A DNA stretch of 64,000 nt from Mesorhizobium sp. AR02. Its GTDB lineage: Bacteria > Pseudomonadota > Alphaproteobacteria > Rhizobiales > Rhizobiaceae. Of the stretch, positions 9,777 to 18,696 are shown piece by piece. Under the pieces are notes generated by a model. The model saw only the letters and a program-made list of their open reading frames with translations, did not search any database and was not told the DNA's origin. Where the stretch lies: contig NZ_CP080531.1 in NCBI RefSeq assembly GCF_024746835.1, forward strand, positions 5,724,001 through 5,788,000, in the 5' to 3' direction. The position numbers and the translations under genes are program-made. Numbering within the stretch: the stretch's first letter is position 1; every line of letters starts with the position of its first letter.

Positions 9777-10355
9777 TCAACCCTTGGCCGCGAGGCGCTT
9801 CAGCTTTTCGACTGCGGTGCTGGCGCTTTCGCCGTAGGCGATCGTCCCGGCAAAGTCGCCCTTGGCGTTGAGCAGCAGCACCGAGGCGGTGTGGTCCATC
9901 GTGTAGTCGCCATCGCCGGTGTCGACCTTCTTCCAGTAGATGCCGAACGACTTGGCCATGGCATGGACCTTGTCCGGGTCGCCGGTGATGCCGGTAATGC
10001 GGTCGGAGAAGTTGCTGACATAGGCGTTCATCACCGCCGGCGTATCACGCTCCGGGTCGACCGAGACGAAATAGGCATGCAAGGTCTTGCCGTCGTCGCC
10101 GAGCGTCTTCAGCCAGCCGGAGAGTTCGAACAGCGTGGTCGGGCAGACTTCGGGGCAGTGGGTGAAGCCGAAGAAGACGACGCTGGGCTGCCCCCGGAAG
10201 GCGGCCTCGGTGATCGGTGCGCCTTTCTGGTCGACCAGGGTGAAGGGGGCGCCGAATGGTTCGCCGCCATAGTGGCCGCGATACCAGTCGAAGGTCAGCC
10301 AGCCGATGCCGGCCGCCATCAGGACGAGAATGCCGACCAGGATAGAACGCATCAT
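9777..10355 (-). CDS. SCO1/SenC/PrrC family copper chaperone
   Basis: The 192-residue protein has one N-terminal membrane anchor ([17 protein letters not shown]) and a thioredoxin-like domain facing the periplasm. The copper-binding CxxxC is seen in [11 protein letters not shown] near residue 66-70, and the distal histidine in YTMDHTASV near residue 152. Proteins of this family deliver copper to the CuA centre of cytochrome c oxidase or act as thiol reductases. It is the first gene of a probable two-gene unit with prmA. Confidence 0.92.
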   Translation of the reverse strand: MMRSILVGILVLMAAGIGWLTFDWYRGHYGGEPFGAPFTLVDQKGAPITEAAFRGQPSVVFFGFTHCPEVCPTTLFELSGWLKTLGDDGKTLHAYFVSVDPERDTPAVMNAYVSNFSDRITGITGDPDKVHAMAKSFGIYWKKVDTGDGDYTMDHTASVLLLNAKGDFAGTIAYGESASTAVEKLKRLAAKG

Positions 10356-10543
10356 CAGAAAAGTCCGTCTGCATAAATCATCGCGCCGGCTCGATGCCGC
10401 GTCGGTGCGACAGTCTTAGCGGTTCGGCCCTGCGCAGGCAAAGTGCCGCGTTGCCGCAACCGCGGCGGTGTTGACGCGTGTGCTTGCAAAGCCGCACAAC
10501 GCGTCCCACCTGAGACCGGCAACTCGAACCGCAGGAGGCTCCT

Positions 10544-11062
10544 TTGCTCGAACTGACTGGGCGCGAACGGATTGGACGAAAACTGATCGGCGGCGCCTTG
10601 GCCGCGTGCGTTGCGCTTGGCGCCGGCAGCGCCGTCGCCGAGGAAGTCGGCAAGGTCGGCGTCGACTGGGTCGGCAATGACATCATTGTCGAAGCGATCA
10701 AGGACCCGAAGGTGGATGGCGTGACCTGCCATGTCTCCTATTTCGACCGCAGCATCATTGACCGCCTGCACAAGGGCAACTGGTTCGAGGATCCCTCCGA
10801 TTCGTCGATCTCCTGCCGTCAGACCGGCCCGATCACCATCGGCGACATCGACATGAGCGAAGGCGGCGAGGAGGTGTTCAAGCAAGGCATCAGCCTGATC
10901 TGGAAGAAGCAGGTGGTGAACCGCATCTACGACAAAACCAACGAGACGTTGATCTATCTCTCGCATTCGCGCCAGGTGCAGAACGGCTCGGCCAAGATGT
11001 CGGTCACCACCGTGCCGCTCTACGGCCAGAACGTGGTGTGGAGCAAGGGCAAGCCGAAATAG
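10544..11062 (+). CDS. creA: CreA family protein
   Basis: This 172-residue protein has a signal peptide-like N-terminus (LIGGALAACVALGAGSAVAEE) and the conserved CreA body (PF05981) with DPKVDGVTCHVSYFD and the second cysteine in SSISCRQTGPI. The family is periplasmic and of unknown function. The start is TTG at 10544, preceded by GCAGGAGG at 10531-10538; no ATG fits. The region 10356-10543 upstream holds no recognisable gene and should carry its promoter and that of the divergent SCO1 gene. Confidence 0.9.
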   Translation: MLELTGRERIGRKLIGGALAACVALGAGSAVAEEVGKVGVDWVGNDIIVEAIKDPKVDGVTCHVSYFDRSIIDRLHKGNWFEDPSDSSISCRQTGPITIGDIDMSEGGEEVFKQGISLIWKKQVVNRIYDKTNETLIYLSHSRQVQNGSAKMSVTTVPLYGQNVVWSKGKPK

Positions 11063-11146
11063 GCGGACGATTGATCCCCGATGGGGCGCCATTGAATTGC
11101 AGACAGAAGCTTGCTCTCTACACAAGATGCTTGAGGAGATTTGGTG

Positions 11147-11449
11147 ATGTCCCCGCCGCCCTGGAGCCGATCTCGGCCAATTTCATGTGATTTCTGCGGC
11201 GCGAAATATGACGACGAGAGGAAATTCGTTGCCGGTCTTTCTAGATACACCTGCGAGAAATGCATTGCTCCTGCATTCAAGGGCGCCCTGCACCTATTTA
11301 GGAAAACAGACGTAAGCCCAACGACGTTCGGGTGCTCGGTGTGTGATTTCCAGAATGATGGGAAGAGGCGGTTTATGGCTGAAAAAATCTCATTTATATG
11401 CGACCAGTGCGTCAGCCTAGCAACTGAGTCGCTGGGCGCTATAAGTTGA
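11147..11449 (+). CDS. Small protein with two ClpX-type C4 zinc fingers
   Basis: The 100-residue protein contains two copies of the four-cysteine zinc-binding fold known from the N-terminus of ClpX (PF06689): C14/C17 with C36/C39, and C63/C66 with C85/C88, each with an 18-residue spacing and an R-K-F-x-A-G/E core. There is no AAA+ domain. ClpX zinc domains form dimers and bind adaptors or substrates, so an adaptor or decoy role is possible but unproven. ATG 11147 is preceded by GAGGAG at 11133-11138. Codon use is richer in A and T than in neighbouring genes, which hints at acquisition from elsewhere. Confidence 0.8.
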   Translation: MSPPPWSRSRPISCDFCGAKYDDERKFVAGLSRYTCEKCIAPAFKGALHLFRKTDVSPTTFGCSVCDFQNDGKRRFMAEKISFICDQCVSLATESLGAIS

Positions 11450-11523
11450 GCTTCTGTAGTAGGCGCAGCTACGCGGCGGGACACCGGCTTGCGGGACCAA
11501 TCGTCCGGGGGTAAAGCCGCCCC

Positions 11524-12165
11524 ATGGACCGTTCCGAAAACCTTGTCCTGAAAGATCCCGAGCCGCGCATCCATCCGACCGCGGAGTTGAAGGCGTGCAA
11601 GCTCGGCCGCTACGCTTCGATCGGCGAGCGGGTGGTGCTGCGCGAGGTAAGCGTCGGCGACTTCTCCTATTTCGAGCGCCATTCGGAAGCCATCTACACA
11701 ACCATCGGCAAATTCTGCTCGGTCGCCGCCAACAGCCGCATCAATGCGCTGGAGCATCCGATCGAAAGGCTGACCCAGCACAAGGTCAGCTATCGGCCGA
11801 ACGAGTATTTCCGCTGGCTGGGTGTCGATGCCGCGTTCCGCGAGCGGCGGCGGTCGAAAGCCGTGAGCATCGGCCATGACGTCTGGGTCGGCCACGGCGC
11901 GGTGATCATGCCTGGCATCACCATCGGCAATGGCGCGGTCATCGGCGCCAATGCGGTGGTGACGCAGGACGTGCCGTCCTACATGATCGTCGCCGGCGTG
12001 CCGGCAAAGCCGCTGCGGCCACGCTTTGCTGCTGAAGTCGCGGCGCGGATCGAAGCGCTCGCCTGGTGGGATTGGCCGGTCGATAAACTCGCCAGGGCGG
12101 TTCCCGACATCCAGACTATGCCGATCGAGGCTTTCCTCGATCGTTGGGAAAACGACGCCGTTTAG
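11524..12165 (+). CDS. Left-handed beta-helix (hexapeptide repeat) acetyltransferase
   Basis: The 213-residue product has hexapeptide repeats of the LbH fold: IGERVVLREVSVGDFSYFE, TIGKFCSVAANSRINALEHP and a C-terminal IGHDVWVGHGAVIMPGITIG. The last part, with VPSYMIVAGVPAKPLR, is typical of xenobiotic/CatB-like O-acetyltransferases. The overall arrangement resembles the transferases found beside phosphonate genes (TIGR03308), but no phosphonate gene is nearby, so the acceptor is unknown. A trimeric cytoplasmic enzyme using acetyl-CoA is expected. Confidence 0.82.
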   Translation: MDRSENLVLKDPEPRIHPTAELKACKLGRYASIGERVVLREVSVGDFSYFERHSEAIYTTIGKFCSVAANSRINALEHPIERLTQHKVSYRPNEYFRWLGVDAAFRERRRSKAVSIGHDVWVGHGAVIMPGITIGNGAVIGANAVVTQDVPSYMIVAGVPAKPLRPRFAAEVAARIEALAWWDWPVDKLARAVPDIQTMPIEAFLDRWENDAV

Positions 12166-12184
12166 AGCAATTCCAGGAAAAGTG
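12165..12184 (+). repeat. Dispersed palindromic repeat, partial copy A
   Basis: The 20-mer gagcaattccaggaaaagtg begins within the stop codon of the acetyltransferase gene. The identical 20-mer starts copy B at 32367, and 19 of 20 bases are found inverted in copy C at 51587-51606. Only the left part of the element is present here. Confidence 0.75.
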
Positions 12185-12483
12185 TGCTGTCTTGGACCGG
12201 TCGGCGCTTTCGGGAACCCGTGCTCCGCCCTCACCAGACTGAAACCCCTTCCGCCATGCGGGGGTGGCGCAGCGGAAGGGGCTGGAGGTAAACCGCTGTG
12301 AAGCGGAAGGAACAGGCTCTCTTGCCTGCACGGTTACTGTGACACTGAACCGATAAGGTGTGTTTTCCGCCGCATGCGCGCTTTGCGTGTATCCAATTGC
12401 ACCTGACGTATTTGTTGCTGGCGGGAACCCGAGACGGTCGCCGGTTGTTTCTTATTGCGACAGCCATTGAGGGATCGCGACAG
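12166..12483. other. Intergenic region with repeat remnant and stem-loop
   Basis: This 318-base stretch separates the acetyltransferase from the iron-permease-like gene. It holds repeat copy A and a 10-bp stem (ccccttccgc at 12245-12254 with gcggaagggg at 12272-12281), a possible transcript end. An open frame runs upstream of the next gene to 12358, but its residues do not resemble the family, so it is left out. Confidence 0.4.
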
Positions 12484-12909
12484 ATGGAAAAGCTTTTCAC
12501 CAGGATCGCCAATAGGGTCGCCCACGTAGCCGGCCTGCCGCCGACATTTGCCGTCTGCTGTGTGATCGTCATTGTCTGGGCGGTGAGCGGGCCGTTCTTC
12601 GGTTTCTCGGACACCTGGCAATTGGTGATCAACACCGGCACGACCGTCATCACTTTCCTGATGGTGTTCCTGATCCAGAACACCCAGAACCGCGACGGTG
12701 CTGCAATCCAGGCCAAGCTCGATGAGCTGATCCGGGTCAGCGAAGGCCACAACCATTTCATCGGCATCGAGCACCTGACGGAATCCGAGGTCGAGGAAAT
12801 CCGCGACAGGTGTGAGCGGGCGGCGAAGCGGCATGACGAGAAGACCGCCGCCATGGCCGTAAAGAAGGCCGTGACGCAAAAACGGGCTCCGAAAAAGCAC
12901 GCGGCTTGA
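12484..12909 (+). CDS. Low-affinity iron permease family protein
   Basis: The 141-residue protein has two membrane helices (FAVCCVIVIVWAVSGPFFG and LVINTGTTVITFLMVFLIQ) followed by NTQNRD and a charged cytoplasmic tail with KLDELIRVS and HNHFIGIEHL. This is the pattern of PF04120, low-affinity iron permease/small integral membrane proteins. Bacterial members are short and their transport role is not demonstrated. ATG 12484 fits the family N-terminus; GAGGGA lies upstream at a longer than ideal spacing. Confidence 0.82.
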   Translation: MEKLFTRIANRVAHVAGLPPTFAVCCVIVIVWAVSGPFFGFSDTWQLVINTGTTVITFLMVFLIQNTQNRDGAAIQAKLDELIRVSEGHNHFIGIEHLTESEVEEIRDRCERAAKRHDEKTAAMAVKKAVTQKRAPKKHAA

Positions 12910-12920
12910 GGGCTTGCAGA

Positions 12921-13787
12921 TCAGCCTTTGATGAAAGCGGCGAAAGCATCCTTGTGATCGGGGTGCCAGCGCGACAGAGCAGGGCGGTTTTCGATGATGT
13001 CGCCGATCGCCCAGGCCATGCGTTTCTCGTCCAGCGGCCGTGCAACATCATTGTCCGGGCACAGGATGTAGAAGTCGCCCCTGACCAGGGATTCCAGCAT
13101 GAAATCAACGACCTGCTCGCCGGTCCAGGCGCCAGCCGGCTTTTCTGTCGCACCCTCGGTGAGGCCGGTATAGGTGAAGCCAGGGATCAGCAGATGCGCC
13201 GACAGGCGGGCGTCGGGTTCGTTGCGCAGCGCGTGCGCCAGGCCTTCGGTGAATGTCTTCACGCCGGCCTTGGAGACATTGTAGGCCAGGTTGCCGGGCG
13301 GCGTGGTGATGCCTTGCTTGGAACCGGTGTTGACGATCAGGCCCGGCTTGGCCGACGCCAGCATGCGCGGCGCGAAGGCCTCGACGCCATGCACGACGCC
13401 CCAGAAATTGATGTCGAGCAACCGTTTCCAGGCGTCACGGTTTTCCCAGGGTTTTCCGGGATTGTCGCCGATGCCGGCATTGTTCATCAGCAGCGAGACC
13501 TCGCCGAAAGCGCCGAATGCCCGGTCGGCGAGACGATCGACCTCATCCGCCTTCGACACGTCCGATGCAACGGCAAGCACGGCGTCGCCGCCGGCAATGG
13601 CCGAGACGGCGCGGGAGGCCTCGTCAAGGCGGGTGCCGCCAATATCGGCGAGCACGATCTTCATGCCCATCAGCGCAAGCCGCTTGGCGGCTGCCAGACC
13701 GATGCCGCTGGCGGCGCCGGTGATGACGGCGATGTTGCCCGGGCCAAGCGCGGGCAGGGCGGTCTGGATTTCGGCGTCGGTGATCAT
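12921..13787 (-). CDS. Short-chain dehydrogenase/reductase (SDR)
   Basis: The 288-residue protein has the classical SDR layout: NAD(P)-binding TGAASGIG at 23-30, NNAG at 102-105, and the catalytic S156, Y169 and K173 (AYNVSKAG). An acidic residue after the second strand (LADIGG) suggests a preference for NAD. The substrate cannot be read from the sequence. ATG 13787 is taken; an in-frame TTG at 13793 lies closer to an AAAAGGA site and could be used instead. Confidence 0.88.
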   Translation of the reverse strand: MITDAEIQTALPALGPGNIAVITGAASGIGLAAAKRLALMGMKIVLADIGGTRLDEASRAVSAIAGGDAVLAVASDVSKADEVDRLADRAFGAFGEVSLLMNNAGIGDNPGKPWENRDAWKRLLDINFWGVVHGVEAFAPRMLASAKPGLIVNTGSKQGITTPPGNLAYNVSKAGVKTFTEGLAHALRNEPDARLSAHLLIPGFTYTGLTEGATEKPAGAWTGEQVVDFMLESLVRGDFYILCPDNDVARPLDEKRMAWAIGDIIENRPALSRWHPDHKDAFAAFIKG

Positions 13788-13893
13788 GAGCAACGGGTCC
13801 TTTTCTCGATGGCGCCGAACTTAGCGCTGGAACAGGCTTGCGCAAGCCTCCGTCAGCACGTGTTCGGGTTGACCAGGCCGATCGAGGCTGCGC

Positions 13894-14205
13894 ATGTTGC
13901 CTGGGCAAAATGGAGATCTTCGATTGACAGACTGGGTTGCAATTCTGAAGGAGCAGACCGCCACCGGCGACCAGATGGGGCGCGAAGTGCCGCAGATGCT
14001 GGCCAACCCAGATATCAGCGAAGCCCAGGTCAAGACGCTGTTCGCCGCACTGGAAAAACAGGCCGAGTTCGTCGAGAAATTGCGCATGGCGCTGGAGAAG
14101 TTCGGCCATGACTTCTCGATCATCAAGGCAGCCGAACGGCTGGAGGAGCGCTACGCCGACCTAGCTGCTTCTGTGGCGGAAAAGCTGAAAGCGATGCGTA
14201 AATAG
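13894..14205 (+). CDS. Small helical hypothetical protein
   Basis: The 103-residue product is predicted almost entirely alpha-helical and rich in charged residues (EKQAEFVEKLRMALEKFG, AAERLEERYADLAASVAEKL), so a coiled-coil or small bundle is likely. I do not recognise a family. ATG 13894 has GAGG six bases upstream; a TTG at 13924 with GGAG is an alternative start that would give LTDWVAILKEQ as the N-terminus. It is divergent from the SDR gene and convergent with the TMEM175-like gene, ending two bases from it. Confidence 0.65.
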   Translation: MLPGQNGDLRLTDWVAILKEQTATGDQMGREVPQMLANPDISEAQVKTLFAALEKQAEFVEKLRMALEKFGHDFSIIKAAERLEERYADLAASVAEKLKAMRK

Positions 14206-14207
14206 AG

Positions 14208-14783
14208 TTATTTCTCGAGGACGCGCGAAAACCGCGTATCCGGCACAAGCCACACCAGGGCCACGGCAACATAGAGCGCCACACCTATCCACCGGTTGAG
14301 GAAGGTCAGCGCAATGGCCACTATGTAGACAGTGAGCGAAATCCGTCCCTTACGGTCGCTGCCGATTGCCTTCGCGAAGGCAGTGTCTTGTCCATGCAGG
14401 CGATGCAGCGCGGCGGCCAGAAGCGTATAGGCGACGGCGCACAGCGCCAGATCGAAGCCGTAGACCGCAACCGGAACCGTGGCGAAATGGTTCTCGCCCA
14501 TGAAGGCCGTCGTTACCGGTATCAAGGACAACCAGAACAACAGATGCAGGTTCGCCCACAGCACGCGGCCGTCGACGCGCTGCACGGCATGGAACATGTT
14601 GTGCAGATTGTTCCAGTAGATGCCGACATTGATGAACGACAGCACGTAACACAGGAAGATTGGCAATTGCGGCACCAGGGCCGAGAAATCCTCGCCCTCC
14701 GGCACTTTCAGCTCAAGCACCATGATGGTGATGATGATGGCCACCACGCCATCGGTGAATGCCTCGACCCTGCCTTTGCCCAT
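14208..14783 (-). CDS. TMEM175 family (DUF1211) potassium channel-like protein
   Basis: The 191-residue integral membrane protein has six predicted helices and begins with RVEAFTDGVVAIIITIMVLEL, the characteristic R-x3-F-S/T-D-G motif of bacterial TMEM175 channels. These form tetrameric potassium channels in which hydrophobic residues of the first helix line the filter. The length fits the single-repeat bacterial form. No regulator or partner is adjacent. Confidence 0.88.
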   Translation of the reverse strand: MGKGRVEAFTDGVVAIIITIMVLELKVPEGEDFSALVPQLPIFLCYVLSFINVGIYWNNLHNMFHAVQRVDGRVLWANLHLLFWLSLIPVTTAFMGENHFATVPVAVYGFDLALCAVAYTLLAAALHRLHGQDTAFAKAIGSDRKGRISLTVYIVAIALTFLNRWIGVALYVAVALVWLVPDTRFSRVLEK

Positions 14784-14907
14784 GGATTCTCCCCCTTACC
14801 AATCCTGTCAAAGGTAAGAGAGGATTTCGCCCAGCGCCATGGGCGAAGTTCAAACTTGTCAGGAGTGAATTCAGGCGAGGAACGCATGCCTCGCAAAGCC
14901 GTTGGTG

Positions 14908-16146
14908 ATGAGATTCCCCGACAACCAAGATGTCGAAATGACCGCTCACAGCATCGTCCTGACACGTAACAATGAATTTGGCGGCGCAGCGGCAAGGGCG
15001 GTCGTCGCTGCCATGATCGCCGTCTTGTTTGCCGGCAGCACGGCACTGACCCCGCTCTACATCATCTACAAGCAGGCGTTCGGTTTCTCACAGATCACGC
15101 TGACCCTGATCTATGCCGTGTATGTGATAGGCAATCTCGCGGCGCTTTTGATGTTTGGCGGCGTGTCGGATCTAGTCGGCCGTCGTCCGGCTGCCTTGGC
15201 GGCGATGGCTGTGGCCGTGGCCAGCACGTTGCTTTTTCTGTTCGCCGAAAATGTTGCGTGGCTCGACGCCGCGCGGATTCTGATGGGTCTGGCGATCGGT
15301 GTCGGTACCGGAACCGGCACGGCATGGCTGACCGAACTGATCGCGACCAGCGACAAGTCGCGTGCCGCCACGATCGCCACCAGCACCAATTTCCTGGGTC
15401 TCGGACTTGGCGCGCTGGGAGCGGGCCTGCTGGCCGAATATGCACCATGGCCGCTCAGGCTGACCTTCGTTGTCAATCTGGCTGTGCTTGTCCTGGTCAG
15501 CATATTGATCCTGCACACGCGCGAGACCGTTTCACGACCAGGGAAACTGGCTGATATTTCGATGCGGCCCAAGCTTTCCGTGCCTGGCAACGTCCGAGCC
15601 CGCTTCGTGGCACCCGCGGTGACCGGCTTCGGTGCCATGGCACTGGTCGGCTTTTACGCAGCACTTGCGCCGAGCATCCTGGCGCAGCAGCTCCAGGTGA
15701 CCAACCATGCCGCAGCCGGCGCGCTGTTTTTCGAACTGACAATCGTGGCCGCCGTGACCATTCTGGCGACGACGCGGCTCTCGAGCCGTGTCACCATGTT
15801 TACGGCGTTGGTCTTGATCATCCCAACTGTCGGATTGGTTGTGGCGGCACAATTCTTCGGCTCGATGGCCATCATGATCCTCGCCACCGCTTGCTGCGGC
15901 GTGGCGTCGGCACTCGGCTATCGCGGCGGTTTGCAAGTGGTCAACCAGATTGCGCCTGCCGACAGGCGCGCCGAGGTGGTGTCGGCCTTTTTCATCTGCT
16001 GCTTTTGCGGCAACGCGCTGCCGGTCATCGGTATCGGCATTCTGTCGAATTGGACCACGGCGACGACGGCAAGCCTGGCCTTTGCCGGCATGATCACGAT
16101 CTTTTCCCTGGTGGCGCTCGGGTTTGGCGCCAAGCATGCGCGATAG
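14908..16146 (+). CDS. MFS family transporter
   Basis: The protein of about 412 residues has 12 predicted membrane helices. The conserved loop between helices 2 and 3 is visible as GGVSDLVGRRPAAL, and a GTGTGTAWLTEL segment lies in helix 5 where exporters carry motif C-like glycines. Drug or metabolite export is the likeliest role, but the substrate is unknown. The start is uncertain: ATG 14908 and ATG 14938 both lack a clear ribosome site. Confidence 0.88.
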   Translation: MRFPDNQDVEMTAHSIVLTRNNEFGGAAARAVVAAMIAVLFAGSTALTPLYIIYKQAFGFSQITLTLIYAVYVIGNLAALLMFGGVSDLVGRRPAALAAMAVAVASTLLFLFAENVAWLDAARILMGLAIGVGTGTGTAWLTELIATSDKSRAATIATSTNFLGLGLGALGAGLLAEYAPWPLRLTFVVNLAVLVLVSILILHTRETVSRPGKLADISMRPKLSVPGNVRARFVAPAVTGFGAMALVGFYAALAPSILAQQLQVTNHAAAGALFFELTIVAAVTILATTRLSSRVTMFTALVLIIPTVGLVVAAQFFGSMAIMILATACCGVASALGYRGGLQVVNQIAPADRRAEVVSAFFICCFCGNALPVIGIGILSNWTTATTASLAFAGMITIFSLVALGFGAKHAR

Positions 16147-16189
16147 ATAGACGACAGCTCGGCGTCGCCAGCGTCAATGAACTCAGCCT

Positions 16190-17662
16190 TCAACCATTCG
16201 GCGTTTCCGGCGCCATGTTGGCGCGCCCACGCGGCACGCCAAGCCCGGTGTCCGGCGGCTCGCCGGCGGCCGGCCTGTTTTCGATCATGTGCAAGGTGCG
16301 CCAGCCGCCGAAGCGGTAATAGGCCGCGGCCAGAACCAGCGAGGTGATCGAGCCGGCCGGGAAACTCCACCACAGCGCTTCCTCGCCGATCACGCCGCGC
16401 ATGAAATAGGCAAAGCCGGTGCGCACGATGAGCACCGAAATCACCAGGATGATCAGCGGCGGCATCACCGCACCGGTGGCGCGCACGGTGGCGAACAGCA
16501 CGATGGTGATGCCGAACAGGATGAACGACCAGGATGCCACAGAGTTGATGTGGGCGGCGATATCGATCGCAGCGCTGTCGCTGCTCAGGAACAGGCTGAG
16601 GATCGAGCGGTCGAAGAGCCACAGCAGCGCGACCAGGGCGCCGGTCAGGACAAGGTTGAAGCCGACGCCGGAGGCGGCGATGCGGCCGATCCGGTCCCAG
16701 CGGCCGGCACCGACATTTTGCGCCGCCATCGAGGAGACCGCCGCACCGATGGCCAGCGCCGGCATCTGGATGTAGGTCCACAGCTGTGCGGCAATGCCGT
16801 AAGCGGCGGCGACCTGTGAGCCATAGGCATTGACGATGCCCATCACGGTCAGTGCTGCCGCCGAGATGACGATCATCTGCAGCCCCATCGGCACGCCCTT
16901 GAAGACGATTATGCGCAGCAATGCCGGATCGGGCCGCAGCAGAGCGAGGTTGGCACCGGCCAGCCGCAACGGATGCTTGCGCGCATAGAGCACGACAAGG
17001 ATGGCGATGACGCTCACCGTCTGGCCGATCAGCGTCGAGGTTCCCGATCCGGCGATGCCGAGTTCGGGGAAGGGGCCGATGCCGCGGATCAGCAGCGGGT
17101 TGAGCACGATGTCGAGAACCACCGCCAGCGCCATGAAGATGAAGGGTGTGCGCGAGTCGCCGGCACCGCGCAGCACGGTCATGACGAAGGACAGAAGGTT
17201 CATCATCGGCACGGCGACGAAGATGATGCGCAGATAGGAGCGCGCCAGCGGCAAGGCGTCTGCCGGCGTGCCAAGCGTGTTGAGGATGGCGTCGACCCAG
17301 ATCCAGCCGCAGACGGCGAAGATGATGGAGACGAGGAAGAAGAAGGTGGCGCTGGTGCCGACAATGCGGCGGGCCTCGGGCAGATCGCGCGCGCCGACCG
17401 ACTGCGCCACCAGGATGGTCGCCGCCATGCCGATGCCGAACACCGTGCCCAGGATCAGGAACAGGACGAGGTTGGCGTTGGAAGTGGCGGTCAGTGCCGA
17501 TTCGCCGAGAAAGCGTCCGACCCAGACGGCATTGATCGACCCGTTGAGCGACTGCAGCACGTTGGAGCCCAGCACCGGCAAGGCAAACAGCAGCAGCGTG
17601 CGCGGGATCGGGCCGCTGGTCAGGTCGCCGGTGCGCCGGCGCGTGGGCATTTTTTCGGTCAT
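16190..17662 (-). CDS. MATE family efflux transporter
   Basis: The 490-residue protein has 12 predicted helices in two related halves (GSINAVWVGRFLGESALTA in the first, MGIVNAYGSQVAAAYGIAAQ in the second), as in NorM/DinF multidrug and toxin extrusion proteins. It should export cationic compounds using a sodium or proton gradient. It ends close to the convergent MFS gene (43 bases) and is divergent from the L,D-transpeptidase gene across 189 bases. Confidence 0.92.
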   Translation of the reverse strand: MTEKMPTRRRTGDLTSGPIPRTLLLFALPVLGSNVLQSLNGSINAVWVGRFLGESALTATSNANLVLFLILGTVFGIGMAATILVAQSVGARDLPEARRIVGTSATFFFLVSIIFAVCGWIWVDAILNTLGTPADALPLARSYLRIIFVAVPMMNLLSFVMTVLRGAGDSRTPFIFMALAVVLDIVLNPLLIRGIGPFPELGIAGSGTSTLIGQTVSVIAILVVLYARKHPLRLAGANLALLRPDPALLRIIVFKGVPMGLQMIVISAAALTVMGIVNAYGSQVAAAYGIAAQLWTYIQMPALAIGAAVSSMAAQNVGAGRWDRIGRIAASGVGFNLVLTGALVALLWLFDRSILSLFLSSDSAAIDIAAHINSVASWSFILFGITIVLFATVRATGAVMPPLIILVISVLIVRTGFAYFMRGVIGEEALWWSFPAGSITSLVLAAAYYRFGGWRTLHMIENRPAAGEPPDTGLGVPRGRANMAPETPNG

Positions 17663-17851
17663 GGCTGAAGGCTTATCTCGAGTCCGGTCCGTGATGATTG
17701 CCGATTCAACGAGACAGGTCGATGCGGCGTCGGAAAATTCCGCCTGGCGTGTGTTGATCTAATCATGTTCTCAAAGCTCCCGGAATGGGCTATTGATCGT
17801 GGCCGCGTGGGGCCGCATTCCTACTAGATCTGATGGATAGCCGGGGGGGTC

Positions 17852-18640
17852 ATGTCCGATAGTCCGCTGTTTTCCGAGCGCCTGAGCCGGCGCGCGTTTC
17901 TCGGTGCATCCGCCTTGGGCGCGGCCTCCGTGGCTCTTTCGGCGTGCACCACGACGGAGGTGGTGACGCCGCCGGTGGCGGCGGCGCCTCCCGAGCCGGC
18001 GCTCGGCGACACCGCAAGCATGTACGCGGCGCGCACCGACGGGGGCTATCAGCTGCCGGCGATCCCGGTGGCCAAGCTCGATCCGAAGTTCGTGCGCCAG
18101 GTCGTGGCCGACCCGACCGGAGAGAAACCCGGCACGATCGTCGTCGATGTCTCCGAGCACTTCCTCTATCTGGTACGCGACGGCGGCAAGGCCATCCGCT
18201 ATGGCGTCAGCCTCGGCAAGGCCGGTTTCGGATGGACCGGCAGCGCCGTTGTCCAGGCGCGGAAGAAGTGGCCGGTGTGGACGCCGCCGCCCGAAATGAT
18301 CAAGCGCCGGCCGGAACTGGCGAAATTCAAGGACGGCATGCCGCCCGGTCCGCAGAGCCCGCTCGGCGCCCGCGCGCTCTATCTCTTCCGCGATGGCAAG
18401 GACACGATGTACCGTATGCACGGCACGCCGGAGTGGGATTCCATCGGCAAGAACGCATCGTCGGGCTGCGTGCGTTTCATGAACCAGGACATCATCGACC
18501 TCTACAGCCGGGTCAACGGTCCCGCACCGGTCTTCGTGCGTCCCAATTTGTCGGCTGCCGGCAAGATCATGGCCGTATCGAGCAGGACCGCCGAGCCGAT
18601 CGATGCGGGCGTGCCGAAGGATGCGGAGTTCTTGAAGTAA
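17852..18640 (+). CDS. L,D-transpeptidase (YkuD family), predicted lipoprotein
   Basis: The 262-residue protein begins with a twin-arginine signal (LSRRAFLG) and a lipobox-like LSAC, so it is probably exported by Tat or Sec and may be lipid-anchored. The YkuD catalytic motif is complete: H190 in RMHGTPEWDSIG and SSGCVRF with C206 and R208. Such enzymes make 3-3 peptidoglycan crosslinks or attach proteins to peptidoglycan. The family is much expanded in Hyphomicrobiales. GGGGGGG just upstream serves as the ribosome site. Confidence 0.92.
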   Translation: MSDSPLFSERLSRRAFLGASALGAASVALSACTTTEVVTPPVAAAPPEPALGDTASMYAARTDGGYQLPAIPVAKLDPKFVRQVVADPTGEKPGTIVVDVSEHFLYLVRDGGKAIRYGVSLGKAGFGWTGSAVVQARKKWPVWTPPPEMIKRRPELAKFKDGMPPGPQSPLGARALYLFRDGKDTMYRMHGTPEWDSIGKNASSGCVRFMNQDIIDLYSRVNGPAPVFVRPNLSAAGKIMAVSSRTAEPIDAGVPKDAEFLK

Positions 18641-18696
18641 GCCTTCACGATCTCTTCAGGCGAGCGCGCCAAGCGCGCCCGCCTGGATGACGGTGA

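Noticed and set aside
10355..11125. A 256-residue reverse open frame over creA
   Set aside because: CreA on the forward strand is a recognised family with a strong ribosome site; the reverse frame has none.
11020..12234. A 404-residue reverse open frame
   Set aside because: Covers the zinc-finger and hexapeptide genes in antisense; composition is that of a shadow.
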